From assembly GCF_013072695.1 (NCBI RefSeq), contig NZ_LXUK01000001.1:372001-436000 (forward strand): a stretch of DNA of 64,000 nt, written 5' to 3'. The stretch comes from Acinetobacter sp. Ac_5812 (GTDB lineage: Bacteria > Pseudomonadota > Gammaproteobacteria > Pseudomonadales > Moraxellaceae). A program made the translations under genes and the position numbers. Shown in pieces: positions 16,278 to 25,360 of this stretch (positions within the stretch are counted from its first letter, which is position 1; every line of letters begins with the position of its first letter). A model generated the notes under the pieces. It made no database searches. It was not told the origin of the DNA and saw nothing but the letters and a program-made list of their open reading frames with translations.

Positions 16278-16835
16278 ATGAAAGCTTTATTAATATGCAC
16301 CCCGCTCCTTGTCGCACTGACATTTGCAGGATGTGCAACGGTTCCCTCCAAACCCAGAACCTTTGACCAACTCGGTCAATTCACCGCTTATCCGTTAAAT
16401 AACAAAACTTACCGCGTTGGTTTCCAAGCGGATAATAATTTGAGTTATGGTACGGCAGAGGAAATTACCTTGCTCAAAGCAGCGCAAACCACGGTCAAAA
16501 ATGGTTTCCGCTATTTTAGTGTGGTGGACGATCCAAGTAATGCCCGTCATAAAACACCTCGTCAGGCCGTGATTTATCCGACACCATCTTATTATCCATA
16601 TGGTTACTATCGTCGCCATCCTGCCTTTTGGCCGGATCCATTCTACGATACCCCACAAGTGGTCAATATTGATCCGATTCAAGTGTCGTATACTATCGAG
16701 TGCTTTAAGACGCAGCAGCAATCACCAGATGCCTTTGATGCACAGCTGATTTTGCAATCCTTAGGGCCTAAATATGGCTTGAGCCCAACAGGAGACGTGT
16801 TGCAGCCCCCTGCACCATCTCAAAACAAGAAATGA
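16278..16835 (+). CDS. DUF4136-type lipoprotein
   Basis: A 185-residue lipoprotein with the signal MKALLICTPLLVALTFAGC and lipobox FAGC. The mature part contains YRVGFQADN and ALLKAAQTT-like segments (the EEITLLKAAQTTVKNGF region) and a proline/tyrosine-rich stretch (YPTPSYYPYGYYRRHP). Its closing part reads like a CC0125/DUF4136-type envelope lipoprotein. The exact family assignment is moderate and the function unknown. It sits 36 bases after the DUF924 gene and 18 bases before the DUF445 gene, so the three may form an operon. Confidence 0.75.
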   Translation: MKALLICTPLLVALTFAGCATVPSKPRTFDQLGQFTAYPLNNKTYRVGFQADNNLSYGTAEEITLLKAAQTTVKNGFRYFSVVDDPSNARHKTPRQAVIYPTPSYYPYGYYRRHPAFWPDPFYDTPQVVNIDPIQVSYTIECFKTQQQSPDAFDAQLILQSLGPKYGLSPTGDVLQPPAPSQNKK

Positions 16836-16853
16836 AATTAAAAGGATGACTCA

Positions 16854-18161
16854 ATGAGTTCAGTCGAAGAAATCCACGTCCCAAGCTTACAACGAAGTAA
16901 ATACTTCGCCACCATGGCACTGATTATTGCAGTGATGTCATGGGTCGCTTTAATGGTCGCGGCACATTTTCTACCTGAATATAAATGGCTCATCCATATT
17001 TTCATGCTTGGTGCAGAAGCCGGTGTGGTCGGTGGCTTAGCCGATTGGTATGCAGTGACGGTGTTATTCCGTAATCCTTTTGGCAGAATGCCCCTACCGA
17101 AACTATTGCGTGATCATACCGAAATTATTCCACGCAATAAGGCCCGTATTGCCGAGTCAATGGGTCGCTTTGTACAAGAAAATTTCCTCTCTCCACAGAT
17201 CGTAGAACGTAGCCTACAAAATGCCGATATCAGTTTGGCTGTGGGTCAATGGCTGGCCAATCCAAAGAACAACCAGCACGTGGTGCAAATGATTCAGCAC
17301 ACCGTGCCGAGAATCTTCGAGTTTGTCAGCCAAGATCAAATTGCACACTTTGTTCAAAATAACAGTGTGCAATGGGTCAGAAGTACCAAGGTCAATAAAT
17401 TGGCCAGTGAAATGCTGCGTGCCGTACTGGAAAATGATTTCCATCAAGATGTGTTGCAGCGCGGTCTCGATCTGGCGCATGAATGGATGGTGTCTCACCC
17501 TGAAGAAGCACGTGATTTATCCCGTAAATTATTCCAAGAATTAGGCGTTTGGAAGCTGGCCAAAGGCGCAAGCTGGATCGGCATTGATGTACAGCAACGC
17601 ACCATTGATTCTCTGATTGAAAAAGTTGAATCGATGCTGGCCAATCCTGATCATCCTTGGCGTCAGGATATTGAAGCCACCACGCATAACCTGATGCTGG
17701 AACTGGCAGAACCTGATAGTGAAGCCAGCCAGCGTCTAAATCGTGGCAAAGATGCCTTACTTGATAGTCCACAGGTATTGAACTTTATCAGTGGTGCTGT
17801 GGCGATTTTATGTGATGCGATTAAAACCGATTTAATGCAGGAAGATTCAGGCATTGCCACCAATTTACAGGCGGCGATACAGCAACTCGGTGAAAGTCTG
17901 ATCCAGAATGAAAAAGTGCGTCAGGTACTGAATGAAAAGATGATCGGCTTAGCCACCAATTTCAGTGAGCAATATAGCGACAAGATCATTCGTTATATTA
18001 GTGAGCGTATTCATGAATGGGATTCTCGTGAAATGATCGCCAAAATTGAAAGTGAAGTTGGCGGTGATTTGCATATGATCCGTGTCAACGGTGTGATTGT
18101 CGGTGCCTTTATTGGTTTAGCACTCGGTGTGATACGTGCCATTGTTGAAAATGTTTTGTAA
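16854..18161 (+). CDS. DUF445 family membrane protein
   Basis: A 435-residue protein with a membrane segment at about residues 20-45. It is followed by GGLADWYAVTVLFRNPFGRMPLP-type sequence, the defining DUF445 motif (here starting near residue 60). A long helical middle part follows, and the C-terminus has a final membrane helix (VNGVIVGAFIGLALGVIRAI). An AAAAGGATGACTCA stretch precedes the ATG. The family is widespread and its function is unresolved. No terminator was found directly downstream; a structured repeat region follows. Confidence 0.88.
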   Translation: MSSVEEIHVPSLQRSKYFATMALIIAVMSWVALMVAAHFLPEYKWLIHIFMLGAEAGVVGGLADWYAVTVLFRNPFGRMPLPKLLRDHTEIIPRNKARIAESMGRFVQENFLSPQIVERSLQNADISLAVGQWLANPKNNQHVVQMIQHTVPRIFEFVSQDQIAHFVQNNSVQWVRSTKVNKLASEMLRAVLENDFHQDVLQRGLDLAHEWMVSHPEEARDLSRKLFQELGVWKLAKGASWIGIDVQQRTIDSLIEKVESMLANPDHPWRQDIEATTHNLMLELAEPDSEASQRLNRGKDALLDSPQVLNFISGAVAILCDAIKTDLMQEDSGIATNLQAAIQQLGESLIQNEKVRQVLNEKMIGLATNFSEQYSDKIIRYISERIHEWDSREMIAKIESEVGGDLHMIRVNGVIVGAFIGLALGVIRAIVENVL

Positions 18162-18215
18162 TATAGCGTCAATATTGACTACAAAAACCTGTCATCAATA
18201 AGATACGCGAAAAAA

Positions 18216-18340
18216 GTCATTCGCAACCTGCGTGATTTCAATTAAGTGCTGTTTCTGCGATGTAATAAAACCAATGCAAGAAGTGAACAGGTTTTGCGAA
18301 TGACAATGCTTTTGGTTACTTTGGGCGAATCCAAAGTAAC
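18216..18340. repeat. Structured intergenic element: long inverted repeat plus short hairpin
   Basis: GTCATTCGCAACCTG (18216-18230) pairs with CAGGTTTTGCGAATGAC (18288-18304 region) with a two-base bulge, enclosing about 60 bases. Eleven bases later GTTACTTTGG (18315-18324) and CCAAAGTAAC (18331-18340) form a perfect 10-bp hairpin. A similar terminal hairpin occurs at 33823-33848. The two look like members of one dispersed intergenic repeat type. It could act as a terminator-like structure after the DUF445 gene. Confidence 0.6.
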
Positions 18341-18434
18341 TCCAGCTGAAGGCTTATCCTGAAATTAGATGAGCTCTCGGTAAGATACCGTCAAAATACA
18401 TAATCCATTAAAATTCTATTAGGTCATTTCAATC

Positions 18435-19589
18435 ATGTTGCAACTTCAGTCAAAACTCCCAAGCCAAGGCGTTACCATCTTTAGTGTCATGACTGAACTC
18501 GCACAACGACTCAATGCCTTGAACCTGTCCCAAGGCTTCCCCGATTTCCCTGCGCCACCAGCATTGCTCGAAGCCCTCAGCCAAGCCACGCTTTCAAGCT
18601 ATAACCAATATCCTGCGGGTGACGGGGTACTGGCCTTAAGACAACAACTGGCGACACAATTCTTAGCACGTGATCAGTTGCAACTCGATCCTGTCACTGA
18701 AATCACCATTACCCCTGGCGCAACTATTGCAATTTTCTGCGCCATTCAAGCCTGTATCCATGCCGGTGACGAGGTGATTATTTTCGATCCAAGCTATGAC
18801 AGCTATGCGCCTGCGGTTCAGTTGGCAGGTGGAAAATCAATACATATCCATTTAGATGCCCCAAGCTTTCAGGTGAATTGGCAAAAGGTCAAAGACAGTA
18901 TCAATGCCAACACTCGTATGATCATTGTCAACACCCCACACAATCCAACAGGGGCAATTTGGTCAGAACAGGATTGGCGACAGTTAATTGATTTGATTCA
19001 AGATAAAAATATCGTGGTGCTCTCCGATGAAGTCTATGAACATCTAATTTTTGATGGGCAAAAACACCATAGCGCACTGCAATTCCCTGAATTACGTGAA
19101 CGCAGTTTTGTGATTGGTTCTTTCGGTAAAACCTATCATGTCACAGGCTGGAAAACCGGCTATTGTGTTGCTGCGCCACAACTTATGCGTCTGTTCCGCC
19201 AGATTTATCAATTTGCCAATTTCTGTGGCACCACACCGTGCCAGATTGCGCTGGCCAACTACATGCAGCAGCATCCTGAGCATATTCAAGAATTGCCAAG
19301 TTTTTATCAGGGAAAACGTGATTTATTCAATGCCCAGATTCAAGATTCACGTTTCGACTTCATTCCATCTCAAGGCACCTATTTCCAAAATCTGGATTAC
19401 AGCAATATTCGTCCTGATCTTAATGATATCGAGATGTGCCAATTCCTTGCGGAGCAACATAAAATTGTGGCAATTCCAATTTCGGTATTCTATCAACAAG
19501 CACCCGCATCATTACGTATGATTCGTTTCTGCTTCGCCAAGACCGATCAAACGCTGCAACGTGCCGGTGAAATCCTCGTACAGTGTTGA
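18435..19589 (+). CDS. PLP-dependent aminotransferase, YbdL/methionine-type
   Basis: A 384-residue fold-type I aminotransferase. Visible are LNLSQGFPDFPAP, NQYPAGDGVLALR, TPGATIAIF, NTPHNPTGAIW, LSDEVYEHLIFD, and the PLP-lysine segment SFGKTYHVTGWKTGY. The C-terminal substrate arginine lies in SLRMIRFCFAK. This resembles E. coli YbdL, which prefers methionine and aromatic amino acids. The substrate cannot be fixed from sequence alone. It is a cytoplasmic enzyme with its own upstream region. Confidence 0.88.
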   Translation: MLQLQSKLPSQGVTIFSVMTELAQRLNALNLSQGFPDFPAPPALLEALSQATLSSYNQYPAGDGVLALRQQLATQFLARDQLQLDPVTEITITPGATIAIFCAIQACIHAGDEVIIFDPSYDSYAPAVQLAGGKSIHIHLDAPSFQVNWQKVKDSINANTRMIIVNTPHNPTGAIWSEQDWRQLIDLIQDKNIVVLSDEVYEHLIFDGQKHHSALQFPELRERSFVIGSFGKTYHVTGWKTGYCVAAPQLMRLFRQIYQFANFCGTTPCQIALANYMQQHPEHIQELPSFYQGKRDLFNAQIQDSRFDFIPSQGTYFQNLDYSNIRPDLNDIEMCQFLAEQHKIVAIPISVFYQQAPASLRMIRFCFAKTDQTLQRAGEILVQC

Positions 19590-19686
19590 TCAACAAAAAG
19601 AAACTGAACTCTCATCTTCAACACAATTGATCATGTTATGTTGAAAAAAATACCATCGTTTCAGGATGAAGCGTGAAGGAAACTGA

Positions 19687-21054
19687 ATGACACCACGCCA
19701 ACCTCTGGTGATGCAACCGAATCTCTGGAAAACCTTTTTTGTGTTTCTGGTGCCGCTGATTGCCACCAATATTTTACAAAACCTGTCGGGCACCATTAAT
19801 ACCATCTTTGTCGGTCAAATGATGGGCGTGAATGCGATTGCTGCAGTCTCGGTATTCTTCCCTATCCTGTTCTTTTTACTGGCCTTTGTGATCGGGATTT
19901 CTGCAGGCTCCACGGTGCTAATTGGACAGGCATGGGGTGCACAAAATCTGGAAAAAGTCCGTTCTGTGATTGGCTCCACGGTCTATATGACCTTGATCGG
20001 TGGCAGCATTATTGCGGTCTTGGGTCTGATCTTCGCCAAACATATTTTAGAATTGCTGGGTACCGATCCTAAAGTGATGCACCTGTCCTTGCCTTATGTG
20101 CAATGGATGTTGGTGGGTAGCCCCTTACTGTTCGTCTATATTATTTACACCTCGATTTTACGGGGTGTTGGCGATAGCGTAACCCCTTTGATTGCCCTAA
20201 GCCTGACCAGCTTGATTGGTTTGGGGGTGACGCCCGTTTTACTGAAAGGTTATTTTGGTTTTCCTGCTTTGGGTATTGTTGCTCCTGCAATTGCAACCAT
20301 TATCGGTTACGCCGCTGTGCTGATTTTCTTAGCAATTTATCTAAACTATAAAAATCATCCACTGAAAATTGATGGTCTATTGCTGCAACATATTCGCCAT
20401 GATGCTGAGCTGAGTAAATTAATTTTAAAACTCGGAATTCCGACTGGGATTCAGATGGTCACCACCTCCTTAGCGGGTTTGGTGATTATTGGCTTGATTA
20501 ACCATTATGGTGCACATGCCACCGCTGCCTACGGCGCAGTCAATCAGGTACTGAACTACATTCAATTTCCAGCCTTGTCGATTTCGATTGCTGCTTCGAT
20601 TTTTGCTGCACAAGCGATTGGCGCAGGTAAGCCTGATTTATTGGCCAAAGTCACCCGTACCGCTTTGGGCATGAATTTCTTATTCACGGGTAGTTTGATT
20701 GCTCTGGCTTATTTATTCTCAAAATATCTGATGGCGCTGTTTATTACCGATCACAGTGTGATTGAGCTGGGTCAACAACTGTTATTTATTGTGCTGTGGT
20801 CGATTCTATTCTTTGGTGCCAGTGCCATTTTTGCATCGATTATGCGTGCCAGTGGTGCGGTCAATATCCCAATGATGATTAATATTTTGACCATTATTCT
20901 GATCGAAGTGCCGTGCGCGTATTGGTTTAGCTCATTGTGGGGCTTAACTGGAATTTGGATTGCATATGCGCTGTCCTTTGTTTGTCTATGTCTGTTCCAA
21001 GCCTTTTATTATCAATTCTTTTGGAAAAAGACCAAGATTAAAGTGCTGATCTAA
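19687..21054 (+). CDS. MATE family efflux transporter
   Basis: A 455-residue membrane protein with about twelve hydrophobic segments arranged as two similar halves (for example NTIFVGQMMGVNAIAAVS in the first half and YGAVNQVLNYIQFPALS in the second). The motif GAQNLEKVR after the third helix is typical of MATE exporters, which use sodium or proton gradients to expel cationic compounds. It differs from what I recall of AbeM and should not be named so. The start ATG at 19687 has AAGGAA upstream. Confidence 0.9.
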   Translation: MTPRQPLVMQPNLWKTFFVFLVPLIATNILQNLSGTINTIFVGQMMGVNAIAAVSVFFPILFFLLAFVIGISAGSTVLIGQAWGAQNLEKVRSVIGSTVYMTLIGGSIIAVLGLIFAKHILELLGTDPKVMHLSLPYVQWMLVGSPLLFVYIIYTSILRGVGDSVTPLIALSLTSLIGLGVTPVLLKGYFGFPALGIVAPAIATIIGYAAVLIFLAIYLNYKNHPLKIDGLLLQHIRHDAELSKLILKLGIPTGIQMVTTSLAGLVIIGLINHYGAHATAAYGAVNQVLNYIQFPALSISIAASIFAAQAIGAGKPDLLAKVTRTALGMNFLFTGSLIALAYLFSKYLMALFITDHSVIELGQQLLFIVLWSILFFGASAIFASIMRASGAVNIPMMINILTIILIEVPCAYWFSSLWGLTGIWIAYALSFVCLCLFQAFYYQFFWKKTKIKVLI

Positions 21055-21074
21055 AACCACCTTGTAACACAAAT

Positions 21075-21105
21075 AAAAAAGCCATTCACAGAGAATGGCT
21101 TTTTT
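21075..21105. terminator. Bidirectional terminator between MATE and SDR genes
   Basis: GCCATTC (21081-21087) and GAATGGC (21093-21099) form a stem flanked by an A-run and a T-run. It serves the plus-strand MATE gene and the convergent minus-strand SDR gene. Confidence 0.85.
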
Positions 21106-21117
21106 CATGCTGACAAC

Positions 21118-21945
21118 TTACATCATCTTGGTTGCAAGCGCTGCAATACGTTGATAACCCGTCGGGAATAAACGTTGGAAAGAATCCACAATACGCGCAT
21201 CAGTACCAATTAATAAACGGCGTTTATCTTTCAATACCGCATTTAAAATTTGACGTGCAGCTTCTTCTGGTGGAGTGCGCAGGAACTTATCGAATTGCTT
21301 GATTGATTTGTTTGGGTCCATGCCCAAGCTCTTCAAGCTGTCATTCATTTTTGCTGCTTTGGCGATATTGGTACGAATCCCGCCCGGATGTACGCAGAGT
21401 GAGCTGACACCGCCCTTCTCAATATCCAATTCCTGACGTAATGATTCAGTAAAACCGCGTACCGCAAATTTAGTTGCGTTATACGCCGATTGTGTTGGTT
21501 GCGAAGTTAAACCAAAAATACTGGAGATATTGATGATATGACCATCTTTGCTTTGTTTGATAAATGGCAGGAATTCTTTGGTGCCATAGACCACACCCCA
21601 GAAATTAATCCCAACGATCCATTCCAAATCTTCATAGCTTGCGCCTTCCACTGTCGAGCCGAGTGCTACACCTGCGTTATTGAAGATCAAATTGACTGAT
21701 CCATGATCCTGTACAGTCTCTTGCGCCCATTGTTTCACTGCATCGCGATTTGAAACATCAAGCACTTTGGTGGTTACAGTCACAGGATACTGTTTGACCA
21801 GTTCTACAGTTTGTGCCAAGCCTTTTTCATTGATATCACTCAATGACAAATGACAGCCTTGTTTCGCCAACAAAACGGCCAACTGCTGTCCAATCCCAGA
21901 ACCTGCACCGGTGATCGCTGCGACTTTATTTTTAAAATTTTTCAT
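21118..21945 (-). CDS. Short-chain dehydrogenase/reductase
   Basis: A 275-residue classical SDR. It has the cofactor loop TGAGSGIG (residues 13-20), NNAG near residue 90, a catalytic serine in ISSIFG and the YNATK (Tyr-x3-Lys) catalytic pair. An acidic residue after the second strand (LSDIN) suggests NAD preference. A hydrophobic C-terminal half resembles SDRs acting on lipophilic alcohols or ketones. It is transcribed divergently from a TetR regulator. A strong promoter overlapped by a palindrome lies upstream, so repression by that regulator is likely. Confidence 0.9.
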   Translation of the reverse strand: MKNFKNKVAAITGAGSGIGQQLAVLLAKQGCHLSLSDINEKGLAQTVELVKQYPVTVTTKVLDVSNRDAVKQWAQETVQDHGSVNLIFNNAGVALGSTVEGASYEDLEWIVGINFWGVVYGTKEFLPFIKQSKDGHIINISSIFGLTSQPTQSAYNATKFAVRGFTESLRQELDIEKGGVSSLCVHPGGIRTNIAKAAKMNDSLKSLGMDPNKSIKQFDKFLRTPPEEAARQILNAVLKDKRRLLIGTDARIVDSFQRLFPTGYQRIAALATKMM

Positions 21946-22014
21946 TGCCTATCCTTTGTACTGCGAATGATACGCACATATTCGCTCAGACCATGTGCTG
22001 TTTAACCTGTAACC

Positions 22015-22043
22015 AATATAATTTTGACAATACGTGTTGTCAA
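22015..22043 (-). promoter_or_regulatory. Promoter of the SDR gene overlapped by a putative TetR operator
   Basis: Read on the minus strand, TTGACA (22043-22038) and TATATT (22020-22015) are spaced by 17 bases, a near-consensus sigma-70 promoter. The palindrome TTGACAA-N6-TTGTCAA (22024-22043) covers the -35 box and half the spacer. That is a typical place for a repressor site. The likely binder is the divergent TetR-family protein at 22245. Confidence 0.65.
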
Positions 22044-22244
22044 TATAGTACACTCTAGCTTTAAGACAAATGGCAATAACCAACACCCGACATGTCATAA
22101 TAGGCCTATTTACATTTATGACCGAAGATGTTTAAAAGAGACAAGGCATATTTTCAAAATATGGTTATGCTAGTCGGCACAACACGTTTGAAATGCAAAT
22201 ATTAGACACACGATTTAAAGACTTTTTAGGGAACGGTTTTCTCA

Positions 22245-22922
22245 ATGGCAACTCAAGATCAAACCACTCGCAAGAAAAACAATACGGAAGTGAAAGAGCG
22301 ACAATTCAAAGGCCTCTCTTTAACTGAGCGCAAAGAAGCACGTCGTGAAAAATTGATTGAAGCAGGCATTGCAACTTACGGCACACAAGGCTTTTTCTCG
22401 GTTACCGTCAAAGATGTCTGTAATGAAGCCAAGCTGACTGAACGCTATTTTTATGAATCATTTAAGAAAAGCGAAGAACTGTTTCAAACCGTGTTCTTAA
22501 AAATGATTGAAAAAATGCAAACCTGCTTAACCCAAGCCGTTTTAATGGCTGCGCCTGAACCCAAGAATATGGTGACTGCAGGTTTGTCGGCTTTATTAAG
22601 TGCGATTAAAGATGATCCACGTATGGCACGGATTATTTATATTGATGCCATGCTGGTGCAAGATCTGCATAATCAAGCCACCATTCAAGAGACATTGACT
22701 CAGTTCGATCGTATCATTCAAGGCTTTGTGATGATCACCATGCCGAATGCCCCACATAGCACTGAAGAAGTCTCGCTCATGGCGACAGGCTTAAATGGTT
22801 ATGTCACGCATATTATTATTCGCTGGGTCTCGGAAGGCTTCAAACAGCCTCTAGAAGATGTTTTATCCGCCTGCTGTGCTGTCTTTTTGTCTTTTATCGA
22901 AACAACCTCGCAAAAAAATTAA
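22245..22922 (+). CDS. TetR family transcriptional regulator
   Basis: A 225-residue protein with a lysine-rich N-terminal tail. It is followed by the TetR helix-turn-helix (about residues 32-78: RREKLIEAGIATYGTQGFF, VKDVCNEAKLTERYFYESF). The C-terminal ligand domain is divergent, as usual. It is divergent to the SDR gene across a 299-base gap holding a palindrome. Local control of the SDR, and perhaps of itself, is the simplest reading. The ligand is unknown. Confidence 0.9.
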   Translation: MATQDQTTRKKNNTEVKERQFKGLSLTERKEARREKLIEAGIATYGTQGFFSVTVKDVCNEAKLTERYFYESFKKSEELFQTVFLKMIEKMQTCLTQAVLMAAPEPKNMVTAGLSALLSAIKDDPRMARIIYIDAMLVQDLHNQATIQETLTQFDRIIQGFVMITMPNAPHSTEEVSLMATGLNGYVTHIIIRWVSEGFKQPLEDVLSACCAVFLSFIETTSQKN

Positions 22923-23009
22923 AATCGTTTTACAGTTTTGTGACACGCAAAGCTGTTAAACTACACGTCAGTTAAGCAAATGAATTCATTTGCTTTATTG
23001 CTAAGCGGA

Positions 23010-23027
23010 TTGTCATAAATTCGTCAC
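23010..23027 (+). promoter_or_regulatory. Putative Pho box upstream of phoB
   Basis: TTGTCATAAATTCGTCAC matches the E. coli Pho-box consensus (two CTGTCAT-type repeats 11 bases apart) at 15 of 18 positions. Further TTGTCA or CTGTCAT half sites lie at 23043, 23094 and 23121. Autoregulation by phosphorylated PhoB is well known and fits this position. Confidence 0.6.
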
Positions 23028-23135
23028 CATGCTGCCCTACGATTGTCACAATTTATTGCTAAATTCGACTTTATTAATTCTTTTGCAATGATATTGTCAT
23101 AATTAATCTTTGTAATAAGCCTGTCATAACAACAA

Positions 23136-23150
23136 AACGGTTAAACCGTT
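23136..23150. promoter_or_regulatory. Perfect inverted repeat in phoB leader
   Basis: AACGGTT-A-AACCGTT is a perfect 7-1-7 palindrome ending 23 bases before the phoB start codon. It could be an operator or a small leader hairpin near the ribosome site; the sequence does not decide. Confidence 0.45.
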
Positions 23151-23173
23151 ACAGATTTTAAGGGTATTGCGCT

Positions 23174-23884
23174 GTGAAAGATGACTATATTTTAATTGTC
23201 GATGATGAGCTACCGATCCGCGAAATGATCCATACCTCTTTAGATATGGCAGGCTTCCAATGTTTACAAGCAGAGGATGCCAAACAAGCGCATCAGATTA
23301 TCGTTGATCAGCGTCCTGCGCTTATTTTGCTGGATTGGATGCTACCGGGTGGTGTGAGTGGTGTAGATTTATGCCGCCGCCTCAAACGCGATGAAAACTT
23401 GGCAGAAATTCCTGTAATCATGCTGACTGCACGTGGTGAAGAAGACCATAAAGTACAAGGTCTTGATGCGGGTGCAGACGATTACATGACTAAGCCATTT
23501 TCAACCCGTGAATTGGTGTCTCGTATCAAAGCAGTATTACGTCGTGCCAATGCATTGAGCGGTGAGAAAGTGATTGATGCCAATGGCTTATTACTTGATC
23601 CTGTCAGCCAGCGCGTCAGTTTCGGCAACAGTATTTTAGAGATGGGTCCAACCGAATATCGTTTATTGGCCTTCTTTATGACGCACCCAGAACGCGCCTA
23701 TACGCGTGCTCAACTCCTAGATCAAGTCTGGGGTGGTAATGTCTATATCGAAGATCGTACTATTGATGTGCATATTCGCCGTTTACGCAAAGTGTTAGAG
23801 CCTTTTGGTGTCGATCGTTTTGTACAAACCGTTCGTGGCACAGGTTATCGCTTCTCGACACGAGCAGATTTAGCAGTAGGTTAA
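23174..23884 (+). CDS. phoB: Phosphate regulon response regulator PhoB
   Basis: A 236-residue OmpR-class regulator. The receiver domain (1-120) has the acidic pair in VDDE, the phospho-accepting Asp in LLDWMLPG near residue 55, and the lysine in [10 protein letters not shown]. The winged-helix DNA-binding domain (about 130-230) includes [35 protein letters not shown] and VRGTGYRF. The start is a GTG with AAGGG upstream. phoR follows after 9 bases. Pho-box-like repeats precede it. Confidence 0.95.
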   Translation: MKDDYILIVDDELPIREMIHTSLDMAGFQCLQAEDAKQAHQIIVDQRPALILLDWMLPGGVSGVDLCRRLKRDENLAEIPVIMLTARGEEDHKVQGLDAGADDYMTKPFSTRELVSRIKAVLRRANALSGEKVIDANGLLLDPVSQRVSFGNSILEMGPTEYRLLAFFMTHPERAYTRAQLLDQVWGGNVYIEDRTIDVHIRRLRKVLEPFGVDRFVQTVRGTGYRFSTRADLAVG

Positions 23885-23893
23885 AAATCCTTT

Positions 23894-25252
23894 ATGTATG
23901 AACCTTACCCCGTCCCTGAACTGGCACGTGAACACCAACGTTTTCGCTACAGCAGTTTGTGGACCTTTGCAAAGCAAGATTTAAGACTGTTACTTTTTTT
24001 CTTATTGATTGCAAGCTTAGTCGGATTCGGGGTGGGTTACTTCTGGAGCTGCATTTTTGTCGCCTTCGTGCTTTTTTTCATGCTACAGCTCCGCTCGCTT
24101 TATCTGGTCAATGAATGGATTTCCAATCGCCCTTATGATGTCCCCCCAAATCTGAATGGGATCTGGGGTGCATTGCTGTTCAATGTCTACCGTGCACAGC
24201 GTCAAGAACGCATTGTTCAAGCTGAAATGGTGGGATTGATTGATCGCGCACAATCCTCTTTGGTGGCATTGGCCGAGGCTGTGGTCCTGATTGATGATCA
24301 ACATCAAATCGAGTGGTGGAATCCTGCCGCTGAAAAACTGTTAGGGATTAGTCCCTTGGATCGTGGCCGCAATTTATTGTCGATTTTGCGCCAACCCAGT
24401 TTTATTGAATATTTTAACCACAGTGATCAATCTCCTGATGGGATTCGTCTGCAAGCGCAGATGGATGAAGATCGTTATGTGCAAGTCAAACTAACCCGCT
24501 TCGGTGGCGAAAGTCGTCTATTGGTTGCTTATGACACCACGCGAGTACATAACCTCGAGCAAATGCGTAAAGACTTTGTTGATAATATTTCACATGAATT
24601 ACGTACACCGCTGACCGTACTCAGTGGTTATATCGAAACTTTTATTGATCAAGATGATATTACCCCACGCTGGAAACGTGCTTTCACACAAATGCAGTCA
24701 CAAACCAAGCGTATGAATGCTTTGGTTAATGACCTCTTATTATTATCAAATTTAGAAAATAATAAAAAAGTCGCGAAAAATCAGATTATTGATATGGCCA
24801 ATCTGATGAATCAAATCTTTGATGATGCGCGTGCCTACAATCTCGATTATGGCCATACCCTCAATCTGGATATTGATAGCCATTGCGACCTGATTGGTTC
24901 TGACATCGAAATTGCTAGTGCATTCAGCAATTTAATTACCAATGCGATTAAATACACGCCTGCAGGCGGCATCATCACCATTGGTTGGCACGAAGATGGT
25001 GATCATGCCTATTTTACCGTACAGGATAATGGAATCGGGATTAACCCAAAACATTTGCCGCGCTTAACTGAACGGTTTTACCGTGTCGATAGCGCACGTA
25101 GCCGTCAGACAGGCGGAACCGGACTTGGTTTGGCAATTGTGAAACACGTATTGATGCAACACGGCGCACACTTGGAAATTACCTCTAAAGAAAATGAAGG
25201 TTCGACCTTTACCGCAGTGTTCCCAAAAGAACGCTTATACCGCATGATTTAA
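23894..25252 (+). CDS. phoR: Phosphate regulon sensor kinase PhoR
   Basis: A 452-residue membrane histidine kinase. It has two close N-terminal membrane segments (about residues 33-70) and a short PhoR-type linker. A PAS domain follows (ALAEAVVLIDDQHQIEWWNPAAEKLLG region). The phosphorylated His lies in NISHELRTPLTVLSGY, and the ATP-binding boxes are NLITNAIKYTP, DNGIGI and GGTGLGLAIVKH. No large periplasmic sensor domain is present, as in other PhoR proteins that sense through the Pst/PhoU complex. Operon with phoB. Confidence 0.95.
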   Translation: MYEPYPVPELAREHQRFRYSSLWTFAKQDLRLLLFFLLIASLVGFGVGYFWSCIFVAFVLFFMLQLRSLYLVNEWISNRPYDVPPNLNGIWGALLFNVYRAQRQERIVQAEMVGLIDRAQSSLVALAEAVVLIDDQHQIEWWNPAAEKLLGISPLDRGRNLLSILRQPSFIEYFNHSDQSPDGIRLQAQMDEDRYVQVKLTRFGGESRLLVAYDTTRVHNLEQMRKDFVDNISHELRTPLTVLSGYIETFIDQDDITPRWKRAFTQMQSQTKRMNALVNDLLLLSNLENNKKVAKNQIIDMANLMNQIFDDARAYNLDYGHTLNLDIDSHCDLIGSDIEIASAFSNLITNAIKYTPAGGIITIGWHEDGDHAYFTVQDNGIGINPKHLPRLTERFYRVDSARSRQTGGTGLGLAIVKHVLMQHGAHLEITSKENEGSTFTAVFPKERLYRMI

Positions 25253-25360
25253 ACCTAAGGGAACTGCCAAGTTCCCTAAAATATGATGTGATCATTCCAC
25301 TAAAATAATATAATAAACTGTTGTTTCATTTCACTATTTCTATTTTTTGATGCCATTCTC

